A stretch of 64,000 bases of DNA from Halosolutus gelatinilyticus. Its GTDB lineage: Archaea; Halobacteriota; Halobacteria; Halobacteriales; Natrialbaceae. This document shows, piece by piece, positions 8,278-16,701 of the stretch; the stretch's first letter is position 1, and each line of letters opens with the position of its first letter. The stretch is taken from contig NZ_CP095492.1 in NCBI RefSeq assembly GCF_023028105.1, positions 186,001 through 250,000 of the forward strand, given 5' to 3'. A program made the position numbers and the translations under genes. The notes beneath the pieces are model-generated. The model saw only the letters and a program-made list of their open reading frames with translations, had not been told where the DNA came from and did no database searches.

Positions 8278-9674
8278 GTTCCGATCGCGGCGACGACGTT
8301 GTGGTGTCGCTCGAGGACGTCGAGGTCCACTTCGAGGAGGAGTCAGGCGGCGGCTTCCTGAACCTGTTCTCGGAACCAGACACGGTCCACGCCGTCGACG
8401 GCGTCTCGCTGGACATCCACGAAAACGAGATGATCGCCCTGATCGGCGAGAGCGGCTGTGGCAAGACGACGCTGGGCAAGACCGCGATCGGTCTCCAGCG
8501 ACCCACGGGCGGCTCCGTGAAGTATCGCGGACAGGACGTCTGGGACGCCAAGGACGGCGAGGGCGAGATCGACATCCCGTTCCGGGAGATCCGCAAGTCG
8601 CTGCAGATCATCCACCAAGATCCGGGCGGCGCCCTGAATCCGAACCGCAAGGTGATAGCCAACCTCGAGTCGCCGCTCAAGAAGTGGGAGAAGCACCTCT
8701 CCAAGGCGGACCGCGCTGCCCGGGTGTTGGGGCTATTAGAGCGCGTCGGCATGACGCCGCCGGACGACTATGCCTACCGCTACCCGCACCAGCTCTCGGG
8801 CGGCGAGAAACAGCGGGTCGCGCTGATCCGGGCGCTGCTGATGAACCCCGACCTCATCCTGGCCGACGAGGCCATCAGCGCGCTCGACGTCTCCCTGCGC
8901 ATCGAGATGATGGACCTCATGCACGAGCTCCAGGACGCGTTCGACACGTCGTTCCTCTTTATCTCTCACGACTTCTCGAATGCCAGGTACCTCACCGAGA
9001 AGGTCGGCGGTCGAATCGGCGTGATGTACCTCGGCGAACTGGTCGAGATCGGCCCGGCCGAGAAGATCACGAAGAACCCCCAACACCCCTACACGAAGGC
9101 GTTGGTGTGGGCGACACCCGACTTCGAGTCGATGAACCGGTCTGACGAGATGCCGATCCGCAAGATCGACATCCCGGACCCGGTCGATCCGCCCAGCGGC
9201 TGCCGGTTCCATACCCGCTGTCCCGCGGTGATCCAGCCCGACGACCTCGACCTCAATCAGGAGGTGTGGGGGAAGGTCCTCGACTGCCGCAAGGACCTCG
9301 AAGCGGACGAGATCGACCTCGCGGAACTCGAGCGACGCGTCACAGACGACGCCGGTATCGAGGCCGAGGATGACGAGACACCGAACGTGCCGGAGGGCGA
9401 TCTCGTCGGCGAGATCCGTCGCGAGTACGGCATCGAAGACCCGCTCTCACAGCAGCGCGCGGAGGACGTGCTGAGCGACGGACTTCGGGCGTACGTTCGG
9501 GGAGACGAAGAGGCCGCCGTAGATCGGCTCCGGGAGCTGTTCACGACACCGTGTGAAGAGATCACGCCGCCCCGGGAGCCGGTCGGAACGGAACACGTCG
9601 CAGCGTGCCTGCTCCACAGGGAGGAGTACACTGACGGCGCCGCCGAGACGACGTCCGGAGTGGCCGACGACTGA
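8274..9674 (+). CDS. ABC transporter ATP-binding protein, DppF type, with long acidic C-terminus
   Basis: This 466-residue partner ATPase has Walker A G-E-S-G-C-G-K-T near residue 59, Q-loop I-H-Q-D-P, signature L-S-G-G-E-K-Q-R, Walker B L-I-L-A-D-E-A and I-S-H-D. It is over 100 residues longer than a standard DppF. Between the Cys-containing C-R-F-H-T-R-C region and the last Cys motif (A-A-C-L-L-H) lies an acidic insertion of roughly 110 residues, rich in Asp and Glu. The function of the insertion is unknown. The ATGA overlap with the previous gene shows tight coupling. It is the last gene of the importer. Confidence 0.9.
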   Translation: MSSDRGDDVVVSLEDVEVHFEEESGGGFLNLFSEPDTVHAVDGVSLDIHENEMIALIGESGCGKTTLGKTAIGLQRPTGGSVKYRGQDVWDAKDGEGEIDIPFREIRKSLQIIHQDPGGALNPNRKVIANLESPLKKWEKHLSKADRAARVLGLLERVGMTPPDDYAYRYPHQLSGGEKQRVALIRALLMNPDLILADEAISALDVSLRIEMMDLMHELQDAFDTSFLFISHDFSNARYLTEKVGGRIGVMYLGELVEIGPAEKITKNPQHPYTKALVWATPDFESMNRSDEMPIRKIDIPDPVDPPSGCRFHTRCPAVIQPDDLDLNQEVWGKVLDCRKDLEADEIDLAELERRVTDDAGIEAEDDETPNVPEGDLVGEIRREYGIEDPLSQQRAEDVLSDGLRAYVRGDEEAAVDRLRELFTTPCEEITPPREPVGTEHVAACLLHREEYTDGAAETTSGVADD

Positions 9675-9725
9675 CGGCGCCGAGGGGTACCTTTACGGTC
9701 ACCGCCCCCGATTGCTCGGATTAGC

Positions 9726-9947
9726 ATGAAAGAACGGTTCTGGGAGATTATGTGCGCCGGGATGCCGGTCTGGGGCCTTCTCTTCGGACTCTGCGTGGTG
9801 TTTTTTGTCTTTACGCTCCTCTCGCTGTACCTGACATCACCCGACGAGGGGACCTACGAGATCATGATCATCAACATCGTCCTGATCGTCCCGATGCTAG
9901 GCGTGCTAGGGTACACGATTCGGAAGTGCCGTAGCGGCGACTTCTGA
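9726..9947 (+). CDS. Small two-helix membrane protein
   Basis: The 73-residue product has two hydrophobic helices (about 13-36 and 46-62) joined by a short acidic loop, and a basic C-terminus (R-K-C-R). It begins 51 bases after the importer's last ATPase and could be cotranscribed. The family is not recognised. The good hydrophobic periodicity and the tidy ATG make a real gene likely. Confidence 0.6.
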   Translation: MKERFWEIMCAGMPVWGLLFGLCVVFFVFTLLSLYLTSPDEGTYEIMIINIVLIVPMLGVLGYTIRKCRSGDF

Positions 9948-10038
9948 GCGGGCAGGAGTGGAACCTCTGGAGGGACGGAGACGGACAGACGGACGAACCG
10001 ACCAGCACACTTATACGACGTATCGAACATTACGAGGT

Positions 10039-11046
10039 GTGAACATCCTCGTCACACTACCGGCGGGTCCACAGCGTGACGTTCTCTTCCCGTCGGACGT
10101 CGCATCTCGGCTCGAATCGGTCGGTATCGTGGACTGGAACGACGACGACCAGCTCACGTCCGCGGAACTGCGCGAGCGCCTGCGCGGTGTCGACGTCTGC
10201 GTCACCGGGTGGGGCAGTCCGACGCTCTCGGCCGACGTGCTTGACGGCGCCGATTCGCTCGAACTGATCGGCCACGTCGGCGGAAGTGTCACCTCGATCG
10301 CGTCGCCAGCGGTGTACGAACGCGGGATCCCCGTCGTCAGCGCCAACCGCGCCATGGCGCCGTTCGTCGCTGAGGGGATCCTCGCGTATATGCTTACGGC
10401 GCTGCGCGACACAACCGGCTTCGACGCTGCGATGAAGAACGGAGCGTGGCCGGGGACCTGCGAGCGGACGGAGACGCTCTTCGGGTCGTCGATCGGGTTC
10501 GTTGGCCTCGGTGACGTCGGCGAGGAGCTGCTGTCGCTGCTCGCGCCGTTCGATCCGACGGTGCGAGTGTACGACCCGTACGCGAGCGCCGAGGACATCG
10601 CGGCGTTCGAGTTCGCCACGATGGCGGCGCTCGATACGGTACTGGAGTCGTCGGACGTGGTATCGATCCACGCCTCGAAGACGCCGGAGACGCTCCACAT
10701 GCTCGACGCAGAGCTCCTGTCGATGCTCCCAGACGGTTGCCTGCTGGTGAACGCGGCCCGTGGTGCAATCGTCGACGAAGACGCGCTCGTCGACGAGCTA
10801 CGGACGGGCCGCATTCGGGCCGCACTCGACGTGTTCGAGGAGGAGCCGCTCCCCGAATCGAGTCCGCTTCGGGACCTCGACGACGTCGTGCTCGGACCGC
10901 ACGTCGCCGGGGCACCAACTCGGTACAGGTTGGCCGAAACCGTGATCGACGAGATAGAGCGGTTCGACGGCGGCGAGCCGCTGGAAAACCGGGTCTCGCG
11001 CGAGCGGTACGAACACATGACCCAGGACTGGCTGGAAGCCGAGTGA
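10039..11046 (+). CDS. D-2-hydroxyacid dehydrogenase (NAD-binding)
   Basis: This 335-residue enzyme of the D-isomer-specific 2-hydroxyacid dehydrogenase family (phosphoglycerate/glyoxylate reductase type) interconverts a 2-oxoacid and a D-2-hydroxyacid with NAD(P). The Rossmann motif G-F-V-G-L-G-D-V-G lies near residue 153. An acidic residue follows at the end of the second strand (V-Y-D-P-Y), which favours NAD. Near the C-terminus are the N-A-A-R-G-A-I-V-D segment and G-P-H-V-A-G with the catalytic His. The GTG at 10039 is chosen: it encodes V-N-I-L-V-T-L-P, the usual family start, and sits about 25 bases after a TATA-like TTATACG at about 10012. The N-terminal 27 residues of the longer open frame are not protein-like. 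Confidence 0.85.
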   Translation: MNILVTLPAGPQRDVLFPSDVASRLESVGIVDWNDDDQLTSAELRERLRGVDVCVTGWGSPTLSADVLDGADSLELIGHVGGSVTSIASPAVYERGIPVVSANRAMAPFVAEGILAYMLTALRDTTGFDAAMKNGAWPGTCERTETLFGSSIGFVGLGDVGEELLSLLAPFDPTVRVYDPYASAEDIAAFEFATMAALDTVLESSDVVSIHASKTPETLHMLDAELLSMLPDGCLLVNAARGAIVDEDALVDELRTGRIRAALDVFEEEPLPESSPLRDLDDVVLGPHVAGAPTRYRLAETVIDEIERFDGGEPLENRVSRERYEHMTQDWLEAE

Positions 11047-11106
11047 CCGGCCCACAACCGTTTCCTTTATCACCCGGCCCGGAAATGTGTCGGACGTGAT
11101 CGCTGC

Positions 11107-12339
11107 ATGAGCGGTGAAAGCGAGCAGCTCGACGACACAGACAGCATCTATGACGAACTCGGCGTACCGCCGGTCATCAACGCCGCGAGCACGAAGACTC
11201 GCATCGGCGGGAGCCTCATCCGTCCTGAGGCGGTCGAGGCGATGTCCCGGGCGGCGGAGTCGTTCGTCCGCATCTCGGACCTCCAGGCCCGCGCCAGCGA
11301 ACTCATCTCCGAGGTCACCAACGCAGAGGCGGGCTACGTCGCCAGCGGCGCCGCTGCGTGTCTCACGCTCGGGACGGCCGCCTGCATCGCGGGCGAAGAC
11401 CTCGGCACGATGAGCCGCCTCCCCCACGCCGGAGACGCCCCGAACGAGGTCGTGATGCCGCGATCGCACCGCAACGGGTACGACCACGCGATCCGACTCG
11501 CCGGCGCCCGCATCGTCGACGTCGGAAACAACGACAACCACCTCGGCACCGGGTCGAAGAACACGGAGCTGTGGGAGATCGAGGACGCGATCACAGAGGA
11601 CACGGCTGCCGTCGCGTACATGCAGAAGTCGTACTCCCAGCCGGACTTGTCCGACGTCGTCGACGTCGCCCACGAGCACGACGTGCCGGTGATCGTCGAC
11701 GCGGCCGCGGAGCTGCCCCCGACGAGAAACCTCTCGCGGTTTATCGACGAGGGCGCCGACCTCGTCGTCTTCAGCGGGGGCAAGGCGATCCGCGGCCCCC
11801 AGACAACGGGAATCCTCGCTGGCAAGCAAGAACTGATCGAGTCGGCCGCCATGCAGCACCTCGACATGCACGTTGCCGAAGAGGTGTGGGAACCGCCGAC
11901 CGACCTGATCGACCTCGACCGCTTCGGCGGCGTGCCCCGTCAAGGCGCCGGCCGGCCGCTGAAGGTCGGCAAAGAGGAACTCGCGGGCCTCATCCGTGCG
12001 ATCGAACTCTTCGTCGAGGAGGACCACGACGTTCGCACGCGCGAGTGGGCGGACCGGGCTGAACTGATGGCTGACGAGTTCCGCGACGAGAACGGCCTGA
12101 CGGTCACGGTCACCGAGGGAGAGAAGACCGCCGTCGCGCCCGAAGTGTTCGTCCGAATCGACCCCGACATCGCGGGGATCGACGCCGAGACCCTCGTCGG
12201 TGAACTCCGCCGGGAGAACCCGCGCGTGTTCGTCGGTCCCGACCACCTCCACGAGTCGGCGTTCACCGTGAATCCGATGTGCCTCACCGACGACGAGGCC
12301 GAGTACGTCGCCGAGCGGATCAAGTTATATCTCAGTTGA
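11107..12339 (+). CDS. SelA-like PLP-dependent enzyme (aminotransferase class V fold)
   Basis: This 410-residue protein belongs to the SelA/DgaE-like group. That group includes selenocysteine synthase but in most organisms is formed by D-glucosaminate-6-phosphate ammonia-lyase-type and other amino-acid lyases. Visible landmarks are P-V-I-N-A-A-S near residue 20, a Gly/Ala-rich substrate loop (A-S-G-A-A-A-C), I-V-D-A-A-A-E near residue 197 with the Asp that holds the PLP ring, and F-S-G-G-K-A-I-R-G near residue 222 with the probable Schiff-base Lys. There is no sign of selenoprotein machinery nearby, so a catabolic lyase or deaminase role is preferred. It follows the hydroxyacid dehydrogenase by 60 bases. 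Together they could convert an amino acid or amino sugar acid to a 2-oxoacid and reduce it. Confidence 0.8.
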   Translation: MSGESEQLDDTDSIYDELGVPPVINAASTKTRIGGSLIRPEAVEAMSRAAESFVRISDLQARASELISEVTNAEAGYVASGAAACLTLGTAACIAGEDLGTMSRLPHAGDAPNEVVMPRSHRNGYDHAIRLAGARIVDVGNNDNHLGTGSKNTELWEIEDAITEDTAAVAYMQKSYSQPDLSDVVDVAHEHDVPVIVDAAAELPPTRNLSRFIDEGADLVVFSGGKAIRGPQTTGILAGKQELIESAAMQHLDMHVAEEVWEPPTDLIDLDRFGGVPRQGAGRPLKVGKEELAGLIRAIELFVEEDHDVRTREWADRAELMADEFRDENGLTVTVTEGEKTAVAPEVFVRIDPDIAGIDAETLVGELRRENPRVFVGPDHLHESAFTVNPMCLTDDEAEYVAERIKLYLS

Positions 12340-12343
12340 CGGG

Positions 12344-12472
12344 ATGGATTCGTTACTGAACCCGTTCGACGATCCGACGCAGTCGCGAGTCGTTCGGCTG
12401 ATCGATAGTACCAGGGTCGACCCTTCGGAGATCGGTGCGTACCGGGAGCCGCCCAAACGTATCGCGGATTGA
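12344..12472 (+). CDS. Short ORF of 42 codons
   Basis: An ATG 4 bases after the PLP-enzyme stop opens a 42-residue frame with acidic, haloarchaeal-like composition. It has no known domain and could be the N-terminal scrap of a decayed gene. It is coupled only by proximity. Confidence is low. Confidence 0.22.
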   Translation: MDSLLNPFDDPTQSRVVRLIDSTRVDPSEIGAYREPPKRIAD

Positions 12473-12586
12473 TCGGGATTGCTGTTAGCGATGTCCGTAT
12501 CCCCGCGAATCGGGCATCGACAGACGGTATCACTGGGCTTATTGTTCGCCGAGTTGGATCTTGGGATGATACCGAGGGGGTAACCG

Positions 12587-12771
12587 GTATCTGCCAAAAC
12601 CGTTCGGGAAATCGCCACAGAAGAGGGGTAGATCCCGTGGAACTGGCGCCGCTGTATGACACCGCCGATCTGGATGCGCCCAACGTGTTGTTTCGGTCCG
12701 ACGCCGAAAATCGGAGCTGCGTCCCGGTTGATCCACGACGGCACCGAAAGCGCGCGAAGGCGGGTCAGTAG
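12587..12771 (+). pseudogene. Remnant of a HalOD1-domain protein
   Basis: Two frames together spell the core of the haloarchaeal HalOD1 output domain. V-R-E-I-A-T-E-E-G is in one frame, ending at a TAG. Then V-D-P-V-E-L-A-P-L-Y-D continues in the next frame, followed by A-D-L-D-A. The join needs one extra base in the G-run just before GATCCC, near 12630. No start or upstream half is visible. The function is lost. Confidence 0.5.
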
Positions 12772-12818
12772 CGAGCGCGCACTGGTGCGGAGTCTTACAG
12801 TGGTAGCGAGGCACAAGT

Positions 12819-12836
12819 CCACGACTTTAGTCGTGG
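12819..12836 (+). repeat. Hairpin typical of IS200/IS605-type (TnpB) element ends
   Basis: This is a perfect 7-bp inverted repeat, CCACGAC-TTTA-GTCGTGG. In haloarchaea this kind of hairpin marks the terminus or guide-RNA scaffold of IS1341/TnpB elements. It directly abuts a TnpB gene fragment. Confidence 0.55.
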
Positions 12837-12845
12837 CATGAAGCC

Positions 12846-13185
12846 GACAACTGGGATGAACAGTTCGTCCGTGAGGACGATATTCGAGACAGCGAACTCG
12901 CGCGTCGAGACGGTGGCCGGGACGTCCGTCTCGTCATCAAGCGATCTGTACTGTCCAAGACGAGTACGACGGCGTACTGGCCATCGACACGGGCGCACGG
13001 TGGGTCGCCGCCTGTGCCTTCCTCTCCGACCGCAAGACTACGTTCTACAGCGAGAGAGTCCGTCATATCCGTGAACACTACAAGCAACTGTAGAACCCCA
13101 TCAGGAAGGGAACACCTCGACATGGCCAGTAAGTCGCGGAACGCACCGGTGACGCGGAAGCGCGGAAGGTGGTATGAGGGTGGCA
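12846..13185 (+). pseudogene. Decayed TnpB (IS1341-type) fragment
   Basis: The plus strand encodes pieces of a TnpB/IS1341 protein in shifting frames. D-N-W-D-E-Q-F-V-R-E-D and L-V-I-K-R-S-V come first. Then, after a shift near 12955, comes Y-D-G-V-L-A-I-D-T-G-A-R-W-V, which is the RuvC-I region with the catalytic Asp, ending H-Y-K-Q-L-stop at about 13092. Past that stop the same frame still reads T-G-D-A-E-A-R-K-V with two more stops. Only the middle of the gene survives, so it is inactive. Confidence 0.6.
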
Positions 13186-13245
13186 AACGAATCCCGTAGC
13201 GGATGGAACCCGGTATTTATACGGGATTCGCAGAAAGGACGGGGT

Positions 13246-13437
13246 ATGCCAGACGCGAAAGTCGATCTCGCCGTTTTCGTGTACAACCTCGCCGTCATTG
13301 TCAGCGGCGTCTTCGTCGCGGAGCAGTTCGAACCCGGGGATCAATGGCTATTGGTCGGCGTGGCCTTCGTTCTCGCGCTGTTCTGGACTGGGTACTTCCG
13401 ATACAGTATGCTGTCACGGTTCAACCAAGCCGAGTGA
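13246..13437 (+). CDS. Small two-helix membrane protein
   Basis: The 63-residue product starts at the ATG at 13246 (M-P-D-A-K-V-D). A TATA-like TATTTATA at 13214-13221 lies about 28 bases upstream, which fits leaderless transcription. A longer frame from 13174 would place the promoter inside the gene. Two hydrophobic segments lie at about residues 7-26 and 34-52. No family is recognised. Confidence 0.6.
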   Translation: MPDAKVDLAVFVYNLAVIVSGVFVAEQFEPGDQWLLVGVAFVLALFWTGYFRYSMLSRFNQAE

Positions 13438-13896
13438 GCCATCACAGCGGTGTATCTCCGAAGCTAGTCACGGCAACGATCCTCGAGTCGTTAGATGTGC
13501 CTGTGCTCGCTACCACCATCTGACGGCGTTCCATTGACAGTGATCGCCCGTCGGACGATCGTCCGTCAAGAGGTCAAACCCCGCGATCGGGTAGCACCCG
13601 TTGTCTCTTCCCGTGACAGCTCGAAAACGGGGCACTGTCTAAGCACCTCCGCTGGCGCCTGTCCCATCGTCTCAACTTCTGCAGTACGACGATTCGATAT
13701 ATCAGTATTCGATTTATTATGTGTTGTTCCGATCGTTCTCTGGAGATAGAAGCGCCGAAAACCGAAATTGGCCGATATGACTGTGACGAACAGTACTTTA
13801 GATTAGACCAGTGATCACAACTAGATTTATTATCATAAACGCCGTACGGTCATCCTAGTTGACAGAAACCGCAGATTCCGGGGCCATACCCAGGGT
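13438..13896. other. Gene-free stretch between small membrane protein and integrase remnant
   Basis: No convincing coding sequence is present on either strand. The last 130 bases (13765-13896) are AT-rich with several TATA-like stretches (for example TTTATTATC at about 13826). They probably served the integrase gene now decayed downstream. Confidence 0.3.
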
Positions 13897-14240
13897 ATGG
13901 CCCTCGAAGACATCCTTACAGAGTGTCTCAAAACCAAGTCAAACGTCTCGCCGAACTATCGGCAGAACTTCGAGCCGTCGTCACCGATTGAATCGGTTTT
14001 TACGCCAATTGGGACGTCACCACGACCGGGGTGGTCTCGAAGCGCACACTCGCGGGGTACGCCGGCTACCTCCCCGCCGCGTCGAAGCGAAGCGATCGGA
14101 CGAGGCCACCGGCAGGATCACCCCTCGACGGCGTGGACGTACTACGACTACATCTCCGCATTCCTCTCGTGGGCCATCACCTGGGACTATCTCCCGGAGA
14201 ATCCGGCCGAGAAAGCGGTCGCTTGTGACAGTATATCGGA
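13897..14240 (+). pseudogene. N-terminal remnant of a tyrosine recombinase/integrase
   Basis: Pieces of the core-binding (SAM-like) domain of a haloarchaeal phage-type integrase are spread over three frames: L-E-D-I-L-T-E-C-L, then V-V-T-D-stop-I-G-F with the TGA at 13989-13991 where a Trp is expected, then S-K-R-T-L-A-G-Y, then T-A-W-T-Y-Y-D-Y-I-S-A-F-L-S-W ending in E-N-P-A-E-K-A. The catalytic domain is absent. The first open frame runs on into the nucleotidyltransferase gene downstream. That 362-residue read-through is an artefact of decay, not a designed fusion. Confidence 0.65.
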
Positions 14241-14304
14241 CGAGATACAGGCTGTTGCCGCCATCTATTTATACGTAGTTGCACAAGAACAGACAGTGTC
14301 CGAT

Positions 14305-14985
14305 ATGACGAAACAAGATATAACAATCTGCATCGATGCTTATCCGAATGCAGATACCGATATCTTTCGTATCGCGGTCGCAGACGACGTTCTCCGGCTC
14401 CTAGCCGACGCTCACGAAACGGAGTTTACGATCCCGGATCTTGTCGACGCGACAGGCGTCACTCGGTCGACGGTTTGGCGGGCCGTCAACCTCCTCGATA
14501 GCATCGGTACCGTTCGGATTCGAGAGACACCGCAACGAAACTACGTCTCGATTAACCCAGATCGACTCCAGAAAGACGATCCACTGCTCGCTATTGCCCA
14601 ATCGGAGTTCCACGCGCCGATTCGAGCGTTCATAAACCGCGTCCAAGAGGCAGTTAGCGACGCCGACAATATCACTGCTGTTCTCGGCATCATCGTGTTC
14701 GGAAGCGTCGCCCGAGGCGAAGCTGACCGGCAGAGTGACATCGACCTGTTCGTCGTCGTTGACGGTGACCGGACGAGTGCTCGACGTGTCGTTACGGATA
14801 TTGTCGCCGATCTCAGTGAGCAACGATTTGATGGTGACCGATTCGATTTCGAACCGTACGTCGAGTCCGCGGAGAGTGCACGTCGGGTAGGCCCGAAGCT
14901 CCGCGAAATCTTTACGGAGGGCGTGACTGTGTACGGCAGTGACCGACTCCAACCCATTCGGAAGGCGGTGATCGCCGATGAGTAG
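14305..14985 (+). CDS. MNT-type nucleotidyltransferase antitoxin with winged-helix N-terminus
   Basis: The 226-residue protein starts at the ATG at 14305, about 30 bases after a TATA-like TATTTATACG at 14265-14274. Residues 15-75 form a helix-turn-helix (D-L-V-D-A-T-G-V-T-R-S-T-V-W). Around residue 130 is the minimal nucleotidyltransferase signature: G-S-V-A-R-G-E followed by D-I-D-L-F with the two catalytic Asp. In MNT/HEPN systems this enzyme neutralises the HEPN ribonuclease, in studied cases by adding AMP to a Tyr. Its stop overlaps the HEPN gene's start by 8 bases. The DNA-binding half suggests self-regulation of the operon. Confidence 0.8.
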   Translation: MTKQDITICIDAYPNADTDIFRIAVADDVLRLLADAHETEFTIPDLVDATGVTRSTVWRAVNLLDSIGTVRIRETPQRNYVSINPDRLQKDDPLLAIAQSEFHAPIRAFINRVQEAVSDADNITAVLGIIVFGSVARGEADRQSDIDLFVVVDGDRTSARRVVTDIVADLSEQRFDGDRFDFEPYVESAESARRVGPKLREIFTEGVTVYGSDRLQPIRKAVIADE

Positions 14986-15478
14986 TACGCGAATCGAACA
15001 CCTCATCGACAACGCACAGGCGGCGTTCGACCGACGACCGGAAGAAATCGAACTCGGCCTGGACGTGGCAGACGCGGCCCTCCTCCAGTTGCGGAAGGCC
15101 TGTCGGTTGCTCGCTGGTGCCGAAGCCCTGCACGACGCCGGATACTATACGCTCGTTATCGAAGCCTCGTTTGTCGCGATCGAACGGACGGTCGAGTTCC
15201 GACTCCTCGAGCGCGGTACGATGGAGCCGGCTGATCTTCCCGGAACACATCCGGGCGTGTACCGGGAGGCAGCTGCAGTTGGCATTTTTGCTGAATTCGT
15301 GGCCGAGGATCTCGCCGATCTCTGGCGCGACCATCGAGCGAAAACGTACTATCAGGACGGTCTCGCCTCAGCAGAACGGGCCCACGCGATGTATGCGCTG
15401 GCCAGCGAAATCCACGCCTTCGTCACTGGACGGTCCTCTCAGGGTCACGAGTGTCTCTGCACCGAACCGAATCCATAG
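14978..15478 (+). CDS. HEPN-domain toxin partner
   Basis: This 166-residue, mostly helical protein has the layout of haloarchaeal HEPN proteins paired with MNT nucleotidyltransferases. Near residue 117 it carries R-D-H-R-A-K-T-Y-Y. In the well studied HepT toxins the active motif is R-x4-H-x-Y. Here the His position is Lys (R-x4-K-x-Y), while the Tyr that would receive AMP is kept. It is likely an RNase toxin, or a derivative with weakened activity. It overlaps the nucleotidyltransferase gene by 8 bases, confirming a two-gene unit. Confidence 0.75.
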   Translation: MSSTRIEHLIDNAQAAFDRRPEEIELGLDVADAALLQLRKACRLLAGAEALHDAGYYTLVIEASFVAIERTVEFRLLERGTMEPADLPGTHPGVYREAAAVGIFAEFVAEDLADLWRDHRAKTYYQDGLASAERAHAMYALASEIHAFVTGRSSQGHECLCTEPNP

Positions 15479-16207
15479 AACGATCGCTCGACGGGTGTCC
15501 CGGAACGTCCGATTGATTCTTGGCCAACGAGAGCTACCCTAGGTAACTAAGCTACCTTCCTCACCTATTATAAAGAAGATACCTTATCTACCTATTGTTC
15601 AGATCGTGGACGTCAGAGCACCTATCCGCGCCGATATCGGAAATTTCGATGCCGAAACGGCCTCCGACCAGGCGGATGACGTGATAAAATCGATGTCGGC
15701 TTCGAATTCAGTACTCCCTGAATAAGGTTCAACTCGTTCGAACGAGTGGAGAGAAGTGCCGAGTCGAGATGTGCCTCTGACAACAGTTCTGTCTCGACTC
15801 GGCGAATGCACAGAGCGATTCGATCGGTTTTGTTCTTGGATGTGACTGGTAAGCGTCGATCGGATATCGGACCGCGGCATGATGTGAATCCGTTCGTCAG
15901 AGGTGATCCATTCGAGCAAGCCAACGGTACACATCCGCTGGACGGTTTGCGGTTCCAGACGAGCTAGTCAACCGGAAATCAATGGAGCGTCCCGGCCGCG
16001 CTACCGACTCGCTTCGATGGAATCGATCGCGTACTAACCACTGAGAACGGTGAAATAGCTCCGAAGCGTTGTTATCCACACTGACTCGGGCGTTCGGGCG
16101 GGGAGATGTGGCGAGCATTCGGGACCGACGCCGATCCACGGCGACCGGTTCGACGATACGAATGCCCCAACGTTCGAGACGACCGATTGATTCTAACTCC
16201 GGAAGAG
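15479..16207. other. Gene-free, decayed stretch
   Basis: No intact gene was found. Open frames on the minus strand (about 15600-15930) have no recognisable family and shift frame into each other, so they may be scraps of a lost gene. AT-rich DNA at 15538-15600 contains repeated ACCT/AGGT motifs and a TATA-like TATTATAAAG at about 15566. Confidence 0.25.
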
Positions 16208-16695
16208 TGGCTAGTAACGGCTACGTCGGGGTGACCGGCCACCGCTTCGCCCGTCTCCTCCTCGTATCCGGGGGCGACGTTGACGACACCATCAGGAATG
16301 ATGTCGTCGCCGAACTCCGCGAGTCGGAGCGCGGACAGCGGCGTCTGTTCCCGGCTTAAGTACCGAGCAGTTTCCCGCCGCGAGCTTCCACGAGGCCATC
16401 CAGAGGGGGAAGTTCCACGGAATGATCTGCCCAACGATGCCGTAGGGTTCTTTGACGATCTGTCCGTATCGCGAGCCCACGGTCACCGTTTCGCCCGCGT
16501 TCTCGCGGACGATGTCGGCGAAGTATCTGAACCGCTCGGCCGCACCTCGAACGTCCAGGGCCGCTTCCGAAATCGGTTTGCCGTTATCGAGGTTTCGAGC
16601 GACGAAGAAACGTTTCGAATCCGCGGTGTAGTAGGCTTCCCAGACGTCCGTGCAGTAATCGTCTCCTCGAACGCCGTCGAGGCGGCCGAGCCGTA
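16208..16695 (-). pseudogene. Aldehyde dehydrogenase fragment
   Basis: Read on the minus strand this is the N-terminal third of an NAD-dependent aldehyde dehydrogenase. It has L-D-N-G-K-P, then E-P-Y-G-I-V-G-Q-I-I-P-W-N-F-P-L and W-K-L-A-A-G-N, then after a shift near 16352 T-P-L-S-A-L-R-L-A-E and P-D-G-V-V-N-V. The N-P-W/F motif that binds the cofactor is present, but the catalytic Cys/Glu half is missing. Both ends are cut. It lies only a few bases from the end of the tungstate-binding gene. Confidence 0.7.
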
Positions 16696-16701
16696 GTCGG
16701 G

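Noticed and set aside
11107-12339. Selenocysteine synthase (SelA)
   Set aside because: Archaea make selenocysteine by a different enzyme (SepSecS), and the context is catabolic; the SelA-like fold is shared with lyases.
13897-14985. A designed integrase-nucleotidyltransferase fusion
   Set aside because: The integrase part changes frame several times and contains scrambled sequence; the nucleotidyltransferase has its own promoter and start.
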